Source of the DNA: M3007 sp038246345
GTDB lineage: Bacteria > Bacteroidota > Bacteroidia > Chitinophagales > Saprospiraceae
Direction of reading: 5' to 3'
Assembly: GCA_038246345.1 (NCBI GenBank)
Contig: JBBRWA010000311.1
Location: forward strand, 1 to 6,543
Length of the DNA stretch: 6,543 nt
Shown piece after piece: positions 1 through 5,116 of the stretch. Position 1 is the stretch's first letter. Every line of letters starts with the position of its first letter. The notes below the pieces were generated by a model that saw only the letters and a program-made list of their open reading frames with translations, did no database searches and was not told the origin of the DNA. The translations under genes and the position numbers were made by a program.

Positions 1-393
1 ATTCCAATGCTTCTTGGGTTCATTTGGTATCACCCGAAAATTTTCGGAGGGCCCTGGATGAAGTCCCTTGGCTTCACCGAGGAATCCTTGAAGCAAGGCA
101 ACATGGGATTGACCATGGGATTGGCACTCGTAATCTCTATGGTTATGTCATGGCTTAATAACGCATACGCCAGCCATACGGAGCCAGGCATGAGCCAGTT
201 TGTGCACGGTTTTTATCATGGAGCATTCTACATGGGTGTCCCTGGTGCATTGGTTTTGGCCTCAAACAGCCTGTTTCAGCGCAACAGCCTGACCAATATC
301 CTTATCAATGTTGTATACTGGATCGTCGCGCTGGGGCTGATGGGTTCGTTTTTGTATTCTGTGGCAGCGCCAGAAGTAGCTCCGGTGGGGTAA
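1..393 (+). CDS. DUF1761 family membrane protein (5' truncated by window edge)
   Basis: Frame 1 is open from the first base to a TAA at 391-393, giving 130 residues. The first ATG (position 7) falls inside a hydrophobic stretch, so the true start is upstream and the gene is partial. The beginning, IPMLLGFIWYHPKIFGGPWM, matches the typical DUF1761 pattern: first helix, then W-Y-x-P-x-x-F-G-x-x-W-M. Three further hydrophobic segments follow, near MGLTMGLALVISMVMSWL, FYHGAFYMGVPGALVLAS and ILINVVYWIVALGLMGSFLY, so this is a small polytopic inner-membrane protein. The family has no established biochemical role. A strong intrinsic terminator lies 20 bases after the stop, so this is the last gene of its transcript. 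The family call rests on remembered sequence pattern, with no search run. Confidence 0.82.
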   Translation: MPMLLGFIWYHPKIFGGPWMKSLGFTEESLKQGNMGLTMGLALVISMVMSWLNNAYASHTEPGMSQFVHGFYHGAFYMGVPGALVLASNSLFQRNSLTNILINVVYWIVALGLMGSFLYSVAAPEVAPVG

Positions 394-413
394 TTTTTTA
401 CTTGAAACTAAGC

Positions 414-454
414 AGCGCCATCCCTGATTTAATCGGGGATGGCGCTTTGTTTTG
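414..454 (+). terminator. Intrinsic terminator after the DUF1761 gene
   Basis: AGCGCCATCCC (414-424) pairs with GGGATGGCGCT (436-446). The pairing can continue inward with one G-T wobble until almost no loop is left, so the working loop is about TTTAA. A T-rich tract (TTGTTTT, 447-453) follows. The stem is GC-rich at its base and starts 20 bases after the stop codon. The other strand lacks a matching T tract, so it acts mainly on the plus strand. Confidence 0.85.
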
Positions 455-473
455 AGAACAGTCTCCTTCGACC

Positions 474-695
474 TTACCAATCAAGGCGATCCACAACAAT
501 CCGAACCTCTAATTTTACCAGGTCGGTCGCATCGGCAGTTTGTTTCATCAGATCGTCCACATTTTTGCCAGGGTGCACTTTTTTGAAATAGGTGTCAAAC
601 CAAGGTGCGACCACCTGCTTCATATCGGTGTACATATCAACGGTAAGCATGTCGTAGGGCTGTGCGGAACCAAAAGGTATGTTGAGGCCGAGCAA
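474..695 (-). pseudogene. Orphan C-terminal-looking fragment, unrecognised family
   Basis: An open frame of about 73 codons ends at a TAA in 474-476 on the minus strand. It reads like real protein (TVDMYTDMKQVVAPWFDTYF, then KKVHPGKNVDDLMKQ, ending VVDRLDW), with good amphipathic and charged composition. No proper N-terminus is present. The frame is closed by a TAA at 705-707, the first start-like codon is a TTG at 693-695, and the first ATG is at 648-650, which would leave only 58 residues. An AGAAGG lies just 3 bases ahead of the TTG, too close for a normal ribosome site. No signal peptide or membrane helix is seen. I do not recognise the family. The best reading is the tail of a larger gene whose front was lost at about 700. 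A small intact gene starting at 650 remains possible. Confidence 0.45.
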
Positions 696-793
696 AACCC
701 TTCTTTAAAAAATTTATATTTTTTTATCCGTTCGCCAAGCTTGTCATTAGGACTCTTACCGTTGGAATTTAGCACAATTATCTGTTCAAGGTA

Positions 794-844
794 ATTTCAA
801 ATTCGTTCCTAAATAGTTTTTAATTCTAAGAACGAATTTGAAAT
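794..844. repeat. 15-bp perfect inverted repeat at the 3' end of the NTF2-like gene
   Basis: ATTTCAAATTCGTTC (794-808) is matched exactly by its reverse complement at 830-844, with a 21-base AT-rich loop. It begins 8 bases downstream of the stop codon of the minus-strand gene at 852-1340, so it could end that transcript. No T run follows the stem on the minus strand, so a classic intrinsic terminator is not supported. It could instead be a protein-binding dyad or the trace of an inserted element, since the orphan fragment on its other side lacks a front end. Confidence 0.6.
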
Positions 845-851
845 CTTCATT

Positions 852-1340
852 TTAATTTGACGGCATTGGGTCACTACCAAAATTGCCATGCACCATTTTC
901 CATTTGCCGTTTTGCTTGGCATACACACGCGTTGATTTGGCTTTAACGGGTTTCAGTTCTCCGTCTTTGTTTTTGTTAATGCCTGCAAAATTGTAGGTGA
1001 GAATGGCAACATCGCCATAAACCTGCACTTTAGGATTTAACATTTCGGCAGCTACTCTGCGGCCTGGGGCTTTGCCGGCAGGTTCAGCTAAACCCATCAA
1101 CACATTTTTGCCATCAATACGGGTGGAATAATCACCATTAAATTCAGTGTAATCATCCGCTACGTTTTTAAAAATCTCTGCAAGATTGCCGGGGTCGGCC
1201 GCTTGGGCTGCCCATTGTGCTTTGGCCATGCCGATAATTTCATCAGCGACTTGTTGATTAGAGTTTGCCTGGGAATAAGAAATCGAAGGCAGAATGATTA
1301 TGCCCATTAGCATAAAAAATCCAAGAATTACTTTTTTCAT
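852..1340 (-). CDS. Secreted SnoaL/DUF4440-like (NTF2-fold) protein
   Basis: The product has 162 residues. It opens with a signal peptide (MKKVILGFFMLMGIIILPSI, then SYSQA), with likely cleavage near residue 24-25. The rest fits the cone-shaped NTF2 fold: an N-terminal helical part (QQVADEIIGMAKAQWAAQ), a central stretch with YTEFNGDYSTRIDGKNVLMG, then the strands YGDVAILTYNFAG and STRVYAKQNGKWKMVHGNFG. This last pattern (tall strand, R-x-x-x-x-x-x-G-x-W-x-x-V-H) is typical of DUF4440/SnoaL-like proteins. Members bind small ligands or act as scaffolds; no catalytic residue set can be assigned here. The start ATG at 1338-1340 fits the signal peptide and has an A-rich leader (ACAACAATAAA) without a Shine-Dalgarno, as is common in Bacteroidota. 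The gene has the same orientation as its upstream neighbour but is separated by about 160 bases. Export to the periplasm or beyond is inferred from the leader. Confidence 0.82.
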   Translation of the reverse strand: MKKVILGFFMLMGIIILPSISYSQANSNQQVADEIIGMAKAQWAAQAADPGNLAEIFKNVADDYTEFNGDYSTRIDGKNVLMGLAEPAGKAPGRRVAAEMLNPKVQVYGDVAILTYNFAGINKNKDGELKPVKAKSTRVYAKQNGKWKMVHGNFGSDPMPSN

Positions 1341-1434
1341 TTTATTGTTGTCAGTGATTATAGTGCTGACTCCGCACTTTTTTATTGCTTACTCTATTCG
1401 GTTTTCAGCATCCCCGTCATTCAATTATTTTTTT

Positions 1435-1509
1435 TCAGCGAACTGGAAACTCCCGCAGCGATAGCGCCTTCTTATAATTTGCAATGGCACAGAACTTGAG
1501 TTCAGTCAT
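1435..1509 (-). pseudogene. 24-codon TPR-like remnant overlapping the end of the upstream gene
   Basis: On the minus strand an ATG at 1507-1509 sits inside the last codons of the gene at 1502-1972, in another frame, and runs 24 codons to a TGA at 1435-1437. The peptide contains CAIANYKKALSLREFPVR. The part AIANYKKALSL has the spacing of a TPR second helix (A-I-x-x-Y-x-K-A-L-x-L), a form common at the C-terminus of Bacteroidota hydrolases and other TPR proteins. It is far too short to be a TPR domain. It is either the worn end of a lost gene or a chance reading. The start/stop overlap would allow coupled translation, but nothing else supports expression. Confidence 0.25.
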
Positions 1510-1972
1510 ACGCAAAAAAACTATTCGCAATTTTCAATGCTTCTCGCTCGCCTTTGTCGGGATACACAATACTGGCGAGCAGGTTTGTACTGCTCTCGGT
1601 GTCCATCAAAGCCATTAACAGTGCATGCACCCCATCTTTTGTCCCCAAAACATAAAATCCGGTAAAATCATGGAGTTCGGTCGAAGCGACTTTGTCTACT
1701 TTATCGTACCCCAATTCTTCGGCCATCGCAACCAGCGCTTGTGCAAGACCCTCTTCCGTAAGGTTTTCATCTTGGAAGGGTGTGATGCTAAGGAAGATAT
1801 TGTCGTTGGAAGCTGAGAATTCTTCGCCGTCATTGCTGTCAACCTTGAAAGTTGCTGGGCACGAAAAGCCTATACCATGCGCGTCCCAACGCAGTTCTAC
1901 TTGAGCGAATGAAAATTGGGCGGCCAGCAATAGGCCGATGGTAGAAAGAAATGGAATGGTTGTTTGTTTCAT
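1502..1972 (-). CDS. Secreted hypothetical protein, about 156 residues
   Basis: The start ATG at 1970-1972 gives a clear signal peptide: MKQTT, a hydrophobic core IPFLSTIGLLLAAQF, then SFAQ with likely cleavage before VELRWD. The mature part is about 132 residues, acidic and mixed alpha/beta in look (FSCPATFKVDSNDGEEFSAS, then NIFLSITPFQDENLTEEGLA, a helix ALVAMAEELGYD, then FTGFYVLGTKDGVHALLMALMD and a final helix KGEREALKIANSFFAYD). The order of a membrane-outside strand pair, a 'TEEGLAQAL' helix and a closing 'REALKIANSF' helix resembles small exported proteins that measure or bind a ligand (PsbP/DUF1795-like layout), but I cannot name a family. There are no cysteine pairs, lipobox or catalytic motif. 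It is followed closely by the remnant at 1435-1509. Its upstream region (1973-2060) is AT-rich with repeats of TGTTTGTTT and lacks a convincing promoter match. Confidence 0.75.
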   Translation of the reverse strand: MKQTTIPFLSTIGLLLAAQFSFAQVELRWDAHGIGFSCPATFKVDSNDGEEFSASNDNIFLSITPFQDENLTEEGLAQALVAMAEELGYDKVDKVASTELHDFTGFYVLGTKDGVHALLMALMDTESSTNLLASIVYPDKGEREALKIANSFFAYD

Positions 1973-2223
1973 GGAATAATATGTTTGTTTGTGAAAAAAT
2001 GTTTGTTTCTCATGTTATTTGGTTTTAAGGGGAATGTTTTTCAAAGCTTTCATTTGCTTGTCTTTAGATTTGCACTACCCTTACTCCATTTCTCCGCACG
2101 ACAAAAGTGTGGTCAATTGTTTGATTAAGCGGCGGTATTGACCGAAGGAGTGGTTTCACTGTCCGAAGCTGCGGATTCATTGACCCAACCTGAGAACAGC
2201 ATAAAACTTGTACCTTGCTTTTT

Positions 2224-3606
2224 ATGAGAATTCTTCTGTTTCTGCCTTTCCTCGTCCCTTCCATAGTTTTTGGTCAAACCACCATGTTGGACAGCTTGGA
2301 AGCGCAGTTTTCCGCCCCAAAAAACGATGCCCAACGGCTAGAACTGCTCGCCCAAATGACGGATGCCGCTTATGGAATTGATATCAAAATAGCCTTGGGT
2401 TATGCCAAAAGGGGCGTGGCTTTGGCAGAACAAAGCAGCGATAAAAACTGGCAGCCTAAATTTTATGAAATGCAGGGCCGCATGCACGCAAACCTATTGC
2501 AGCTAGACTCTGCTGTGCTTTTTTTCGACAAGGCCATGACGGGCTATGCCGGCATTGGCAATAAAAAAGGACAGGCTACAACATCCTTCAAAATAGCCTG
2601 GGTGCACAAGAAAAAGGGAGAAATAGACAAGGCTATGGATGCCGACATCCAAGCCCTTAGGGCAATGGAAGCATTGGGCGACCAGGAAGGTATTGCCGAT
2701 GCACTCGGTAGAGTTTCCGAAGACCTTACAAGACAGGGACAACATACAGAAGCCATGGAATATGCTCAAAAGGCTATTGATATCTGCCAAAAAAACGGGT
2801 ATCAGAAACAACTCGCCAATGCGCTTACATTTGCGGGCGATGCTTGTATTTCCCAGGGCAACCCCGGACGAGCGCTGGAGTATTACAACCAATCCTTCAA
2901 GCTGGTGCAGGCGCAAGGGTTTGGAGCAGCCGCTTTGGCCGATAACCTCAACAACCGGGGAAATGCCCTGAAAAGGCTAGGGCACTATGATGCGGCACTA
3001 GATGCCTACAAAGAATGCCGCGTCAATGCTGAAAAAGCCAACTACTCCAACGCCATCAATGCAACCACGGCCAATCTGGCTGATATATACTTGCTTCAGG
3101 GAAATTACGCAGCAGCTTTGCCCTTCCAGTTGAAGACCATCCGGTTGCAGGAAGAAAGCCGCGACCTTTCCAACCTTGTCGAAGCCTATAACCACGCCAG
3201 TATCATCTACGAAAACATGGGCAACTACAGCCAGGCACTGCAATACGAGCGGAAAGCCCGCCGAATGCGGGATAGCACGGCCTCCCTTCAAAGTGACGCT
3301 GCCATTTCAGAATTGCGTACCCAATACGAAACCGAAAAAAACGAAGCCACCATCAGCGCCCAGGAGCAACAAATTGCGCAACAAAAAATGGTGCAATGGC
3401 TCGGTTTCGGCCTGGCGGCCTTGCTGGCATTTATGGCCTTAAATTTTTACCGCAACGCCCAATCGCGTAAAAAAACAAACGCCTTGCTGGCCGCCGAAAA
3501 CGCCCAAAACGAACTGCTGCTCAAAGAAATCCACCACCGTGTCAAAAACAACCTGGAAGTGGTATCGAGCTTGCTGGCATTGCAATCGGCCCAAATTGAC
3601 GACTAG
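2224..3606 (+). CDS. TPR sensor histidine kinase, N-terminal part, cut by an in-frame TAG
   Basis: The ATG at 2224 is chosen because it starts a signal peptide (MRILLFLPFLVPSIVFGQ); a TTG at 2215 in the same frame adds nothing. The 460 residues comprise a leader, about seven TPR units at roughly residues 70-370 (for example GNPGRALEYYNQSFKL, LGHYDAALDAYKECR, GNYAAALPFQLKTI), a coiled-coil-like stretch with many Q and E, one membrane helix near 391-412 (WLGFGLAALLAFMALNFY), and the HisKA_2 dimerisation helix KEIHHRVKNNLEVVSSLL. The second His of HHR (His438) is the expected phosphate acceptor. The TPR part would lie in the periplasm and sense a signal. TAG at 3604-3606 stops the chain after LLALQSAQIDD. 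The same frame resumes at once with IKDAMLESQNRVQSIGIVHQ, the normal continuation of this domain, so the two parts were one gene of about 627 residues. A TACCTTGC at 2211-2218 is a weak match to the Bacteroidota -7 element. Confidence 0.88.
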   Translation: MRILLFLPFLVPSIVFGQTTMLDSLEAQFSAPKNDAQRLELLAQMTDAAYGIDIKIALGYAKRGVALAEQSSDKNWQPKFYEMQGRMHANLLQLDSAVLFFDKAMTGYAGIGNKKGQATTSFKIAWVHKKKGEIDKAMDADIQALRAMEALGDQEGIADALGRVSEDLTRQGQHTEAMEYAQKAIDICQKNGYQKQLANALTFAGDACISQGNPGRALEYYNQSFKLVQAQGFGAAALADNLNNRGNALKRLGHYDAALDAYKECRVNAEKANYSNAINATTANLADIYLLQGNYAAALPFQLKTIRLQEESRDLSNLVEAYNHASIIYENMGNYSQALQYERKARRMRDSTASLQSDAAISELRTQYETEKNEATISAQEQQIAQQKMVQWLGFGLAALLAFMALNFYRNAQSRKKTNALLAAENAQNELLLKEIHHRVKNNLEVVSSLLALQSAQIDD

Positions 3607-4107
3607 GGCATCAAAGACGCCATGCTGGAAAGCCAGAACCGCGTGCAGTCTATTGGCATTGTACACCAGAAACTGTACCAGGGCACCAACCTCGGCGCCA
3701 TTGAAATGAAAGACTATTTCCTCAACCTCAGCGAAAGCATCCTCGATGCCTTCGGCGCTGAAGACCGCGTCACCATCGAATGCGCTATGGAACAATTGGA
3801 TGTGGACATCGACACCGCTGTGCCGCTGGGCCTTATCGTCAACGAACTGCTGACCAATACCCTGAAATACGCTTTCCCCGATGGACAAAAGGGCCAGGTG
3901 AAAATAAAACTGGAAATGAACAATTCCGGTAACTTACACCTTGAAGTTTCCGACAATGGTATCGGCAAAACGGGCATCTCCAAAGGCACCGGCTTCGGTA
4001 CACAATTGGTTTCTTTGCTCACCCGGCAATTGAATGGTTCTATGCAAGAAAAGACAAAAAACGGTACCGTAATTTCGTTTGATTTTAAGCTCTCAAAAGC
4101 GGCGTGA
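3607..4107 (+). CDS. Histidine kinase C-terminal part (end of HisKA_2 plus HATPase), beyond the TAG
   Basis: This is the in-frame continuation of the gene at 2224-3606, ending in TGA at 4105-4107. The first internal ATG is at 3622, but no ribosome site precedes it. The sequence SQNRVQSIGIVHQKLYQG is the second half of the HisKA_2 hairpin. The ATP-binding domain is complete: N box NELLTNTLKYAFP (Asn540 in full-gene numbering), G1 box DNGIG (Asp577), G2 box GTGFGTQL (588-595) and the closing strand GTVISFDF. If made alone it would be a soluble ATPase domain without a phosphate-acceptor histidine. No frameshift and no unusual drift are visible, so the stop looks recent, or is a sequencing error, or is read through. 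Any single change of TAG to a sense codon restores the kinase. Confidence 0.8.
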   Translation, partial: GIKDAMLESQNRVQSIGIVHQKLYQGTNLGAIEMKDYFLNLSESILDAFGAEDRVTIECAMEQLDVDIDTAVPLGLIVNELLTNTLKYAFPDGQKGQVKIKLEMNNSGNLHLEVSDNGIGKTGISKGTGFGTQLVSLLTRQLNGSMQEKTKNGTVISFDFKLSKAA

Positions 4108-4112
4108 TTACC

Positions 4113-4170
4113 TTGTGGGCGACCAGGTGTGGGCGACCAGGTGTGGGCGACCGCAAGGGTCGCCCCTACC
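4113..4170. repeat. REP-like hairpin with tandem 14-bp left arms
   Basis: The unit GTGTGGGCGACCAG occurs nearly three times in tandem (4113-4126 with one changed base, 4127-4140, and 4141-4152 without the last two bases). The last copy's GGGCGACC (4145-4152) pairs with GGTCGCCC (4158-4165) across the loop GCAAG. The right part read on the minus strand, GTAGGGGCGACCC, resembles a GC-rich repetitive intergenic palindrome that I remember from many unrelated bacterial genomes. It sits between the kinase stop and the response regulator, where it could protect or end the kinase transcript. Each left arm could pair with the single right arm, so alternative hairpins are possible. Confidence 0.72.
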
Positions 4171-4226
4171 TGCTTCACGCAGGGAATAATTCAATTTTTA
4201 GTGACTGTTTTCGTTGGATTGGGCAT

Positions 4227-4257
4227 CTCATCACTCATCGCTCATCACTCATCGCTC
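4227..4257. repeat. 14-bp tandem repeat just upstream of the response regulator
   Basis: CTCATCACTCATCG is present twice without a gap (4227-4240 and 4241-4254), followed by CTC, the start of a third copy. Inside each unit the shorter word CTCATCR also repeats. It ends directly at the run of A that leads to the response-regulator ATG. A leader repeat of this kind can gain or lose units by slippage, which would change the 5' untranslated region. Confidence 0.8.
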
Positions 4258-4264
4258 AAAAAAA

Positions 4265-5014
4265 ATGTCTGATTCTCCCATCAAAATACTCGTGGTTGAA
4301 GATGAAATGCTCATCGGCGCGAAAATATCCATGTTCCTCACAGAACTGGGCTACGAGGTGACGGGTATTATCCCCAGGGCTGAAGAGGCCTTGTTGAAAA
4401 TTTCAGCAAACGCGCCCGATATCGCCCTGCTCGACATCCAATTAAAAGGCGAAATGGATGGCGTTGAATTGGCTCTGATCCTGCAAATTGAACATCATAT
4501 TCCCGTGGTTTTTTTGACGGCAAATGTCGACGATGCTTCCTTTCAGCGGGCAAAATTGGCTAAGCCTTTTGCTTTTCTGGCCAAGCCATTCAAAAAACTG
4601 GATTTGCAACGAGCACTGGAACTGTGCATCAGCCTGATGGCTGTGCAACCACAGACAGCACAAGCCGAACCGGAGCCCGGAGAATACACGCCCACCATTC
4701 TGTCTGACCGCATATTCGTGCGCTACAAGGAAAAAATGGTAAAAATCCTCTTCGACACCATCCTGTACGTCGAAGCAGAGCGGAATTACTGCCGCATTGT
4801 CACCAGCGATAAGGAGTTCCTGTTGTCGATTCCCATGAAAAGCCTGGAAGATAAACTGCCCGCCAGCCTTTTTCAGCGCATACACCGCTCCCACCTCGTC
4901 AACCTGAAGCAGGTGGACGAGGTGGAGGATGGTTTTGTTGTTATTGGGAAAAAGAACTTGCCACTGAGCAAGTCGTTTCGGAATGCGTTTTTGGAAAGAA
5001 TTAGAACGGCCTAG
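4265..5014 (+). CDS. LytTR-family response regulator
   Basis: The ATG at 4265 is preceded by seven A bases and starts MSDSPIKILVVEDEML; the in-frame TTG at 4214 would only translate the upstream tandem repeat. The product is 249 residues. Residues 5-120 are a receiver domain with acidic pocket Glu12-Asp13, phospho-acceptor Asp57 (ALLDIQLKGEMDG), Thr85 and the conserved Lys107-Pro108 (LAKPF). After a short proline/glutamine linker, residues about 145-249 form a LytTR DNA-binding domain (DRIFVRYKEKMVKILFDTIL, YVEAERNYCRI, then FQRIHRSHLVNLKQVDEVED and LPLSKSFRNAFLERI). This type follows HisKA_2 kinases in Bacteroidota, so its partner is very likely the kinase directly upstream. All key residues are present, so this half of the pair appears functional. 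It stops with TAG, and a 47-bp dyad begins 3 bases later. Confidence 0.93.
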   Translation: MSDSPIKILVVEDEMLIGAKISMFLTELGYEVTGIIPRAEEALLKISANAPDIALLDIQLKGEMDGVELALILQIEHHIPVVFLTANVDDASFQRAKLAKPFAFLAKPFKKLDLQRALELCISLMAVQPQTAQAEPEPGEYTPTILSDRIFVRYKEKMVKILFDTILYVEAERNYCRIVTSDKEFLLSIPMKSLEDKLPASLFQRIHRSHLVNLKQVDEVEDGFVVIGKKNLPLSKSFRNAFLERIRTA

Positions 5015-5017
5015 GGC

Positions 5018-5064
5018 GATACCGCGAGAAATGTGGTTAAATTTTTGAGATTTCTCGCGGTATC
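5018..5064. repeat. 47-bp dyad, module 1 (arms of motif GATACCGCGAGAAATCT)
   Basis: The arm GATACCGCGAGAAAT (5018-5032) is repeated exactly as its reverse complement at 5050-5064; adding the flanking C/G pair (5017, 5065) makes 16 perfect bp. The loop region contains TTAAATTTTTG. It lies directly after the response-regulator stop. It could end that transcript as an RNA hairpin, but no T tract follows. The identical geometry of the next module suggests a DNA-binding site instead. Confidence 0.85.
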
Positions 5065-5069
5065 GACTC

Positions 5070-5116
5070 AATACTTAGAGAAATCTCTTATTTTTGTATA
5101 GATTTCTCTCAGTATC
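5070..5116. repeat. 47-bp dyad, module 2 (arms related to module 1)
   Basis: AATACTTAGAGAAATCT (5070-5086) and the reverse complement of GATACTGAGAGAAATCT (5100-5116) form arms that match at 15 of 17 positions. Each arm resembles the module 1 arms (common core GAGAAATCT and an outer ATAC). Start-to-start spacing of the two arms is 30 bases in both modules, and total length is 47 bases in both. The right arm overlaps the first codons of the ATPase reading frame, a normal place for an operator. Confidence 0.8.
5089..5096 (+). promoter_or_regulatory. Putative Bacteroidota -7 promoter element in the loop of dyad module 2
   Basis: TATTTTTG is an exact match to the TAnnTTTG -7 consensus of the Bacteroidota primary sigma factor. 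It lies in the 13-base loop between the arms of module 2 and would start transcription at about 5100-5104, at the very beginning of the ATPase frame. No clear TTG -33 element is found at the usual distance upstream, so the call depends on the -7 match and its position. A protein bound to the dyad arms would cover this promoter. Confidence 0.45.

Noticed and set aside
1350..1370. GTCAG...CTGAC inverted repeat and a TATAAT-like word upstream of the NTF2-like gene
   Set aside because: The arms are only 5 bases, and TATAAT without a matching -35 is not the promoter form used in this phylum.
2064..2334. Two minus-strand frames upstream of and overlapping the kinase start
   Set aside because: They overlap each other and the signal peptide of the kinase, have no domain pattern and no start context; the ending RRNGVRVVQI looked protein-like but is too short to support.
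3604..3606. TAG as pyrrolysine or a recoded sense codon
   Set aside because: TAG ends the response regulator, the ATPase and the T9SS gene in this window, and no downstream signal for special decoding is visible, so a mutation, an error or low-level readthrough is simpler.
3439..3888. Minus-strand frame opposite the kinase, crossing the TAG
   Set aside because: It is the antisense shadow of a strongly conserved HisKA_2/HATPase sequence on the plus strand.
4104..4361. Plus-strand frame reading GDRKGRPYLLHAG across the kinase-regulator gap
   Set aside because: It is a translation of the REP-like hairpin followed by a shifted frame of the response regulator; peptides of this GDRKGRPY type are a known by-product of such repeats.
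5018..5116. A short CRISPR array
   Set aside because: The four motif copies alternate in direction and have short unequal spacers of 13, 5 and 13 bases, unlike direct repeats with uniform 30-base spacers; no cas genes are present.
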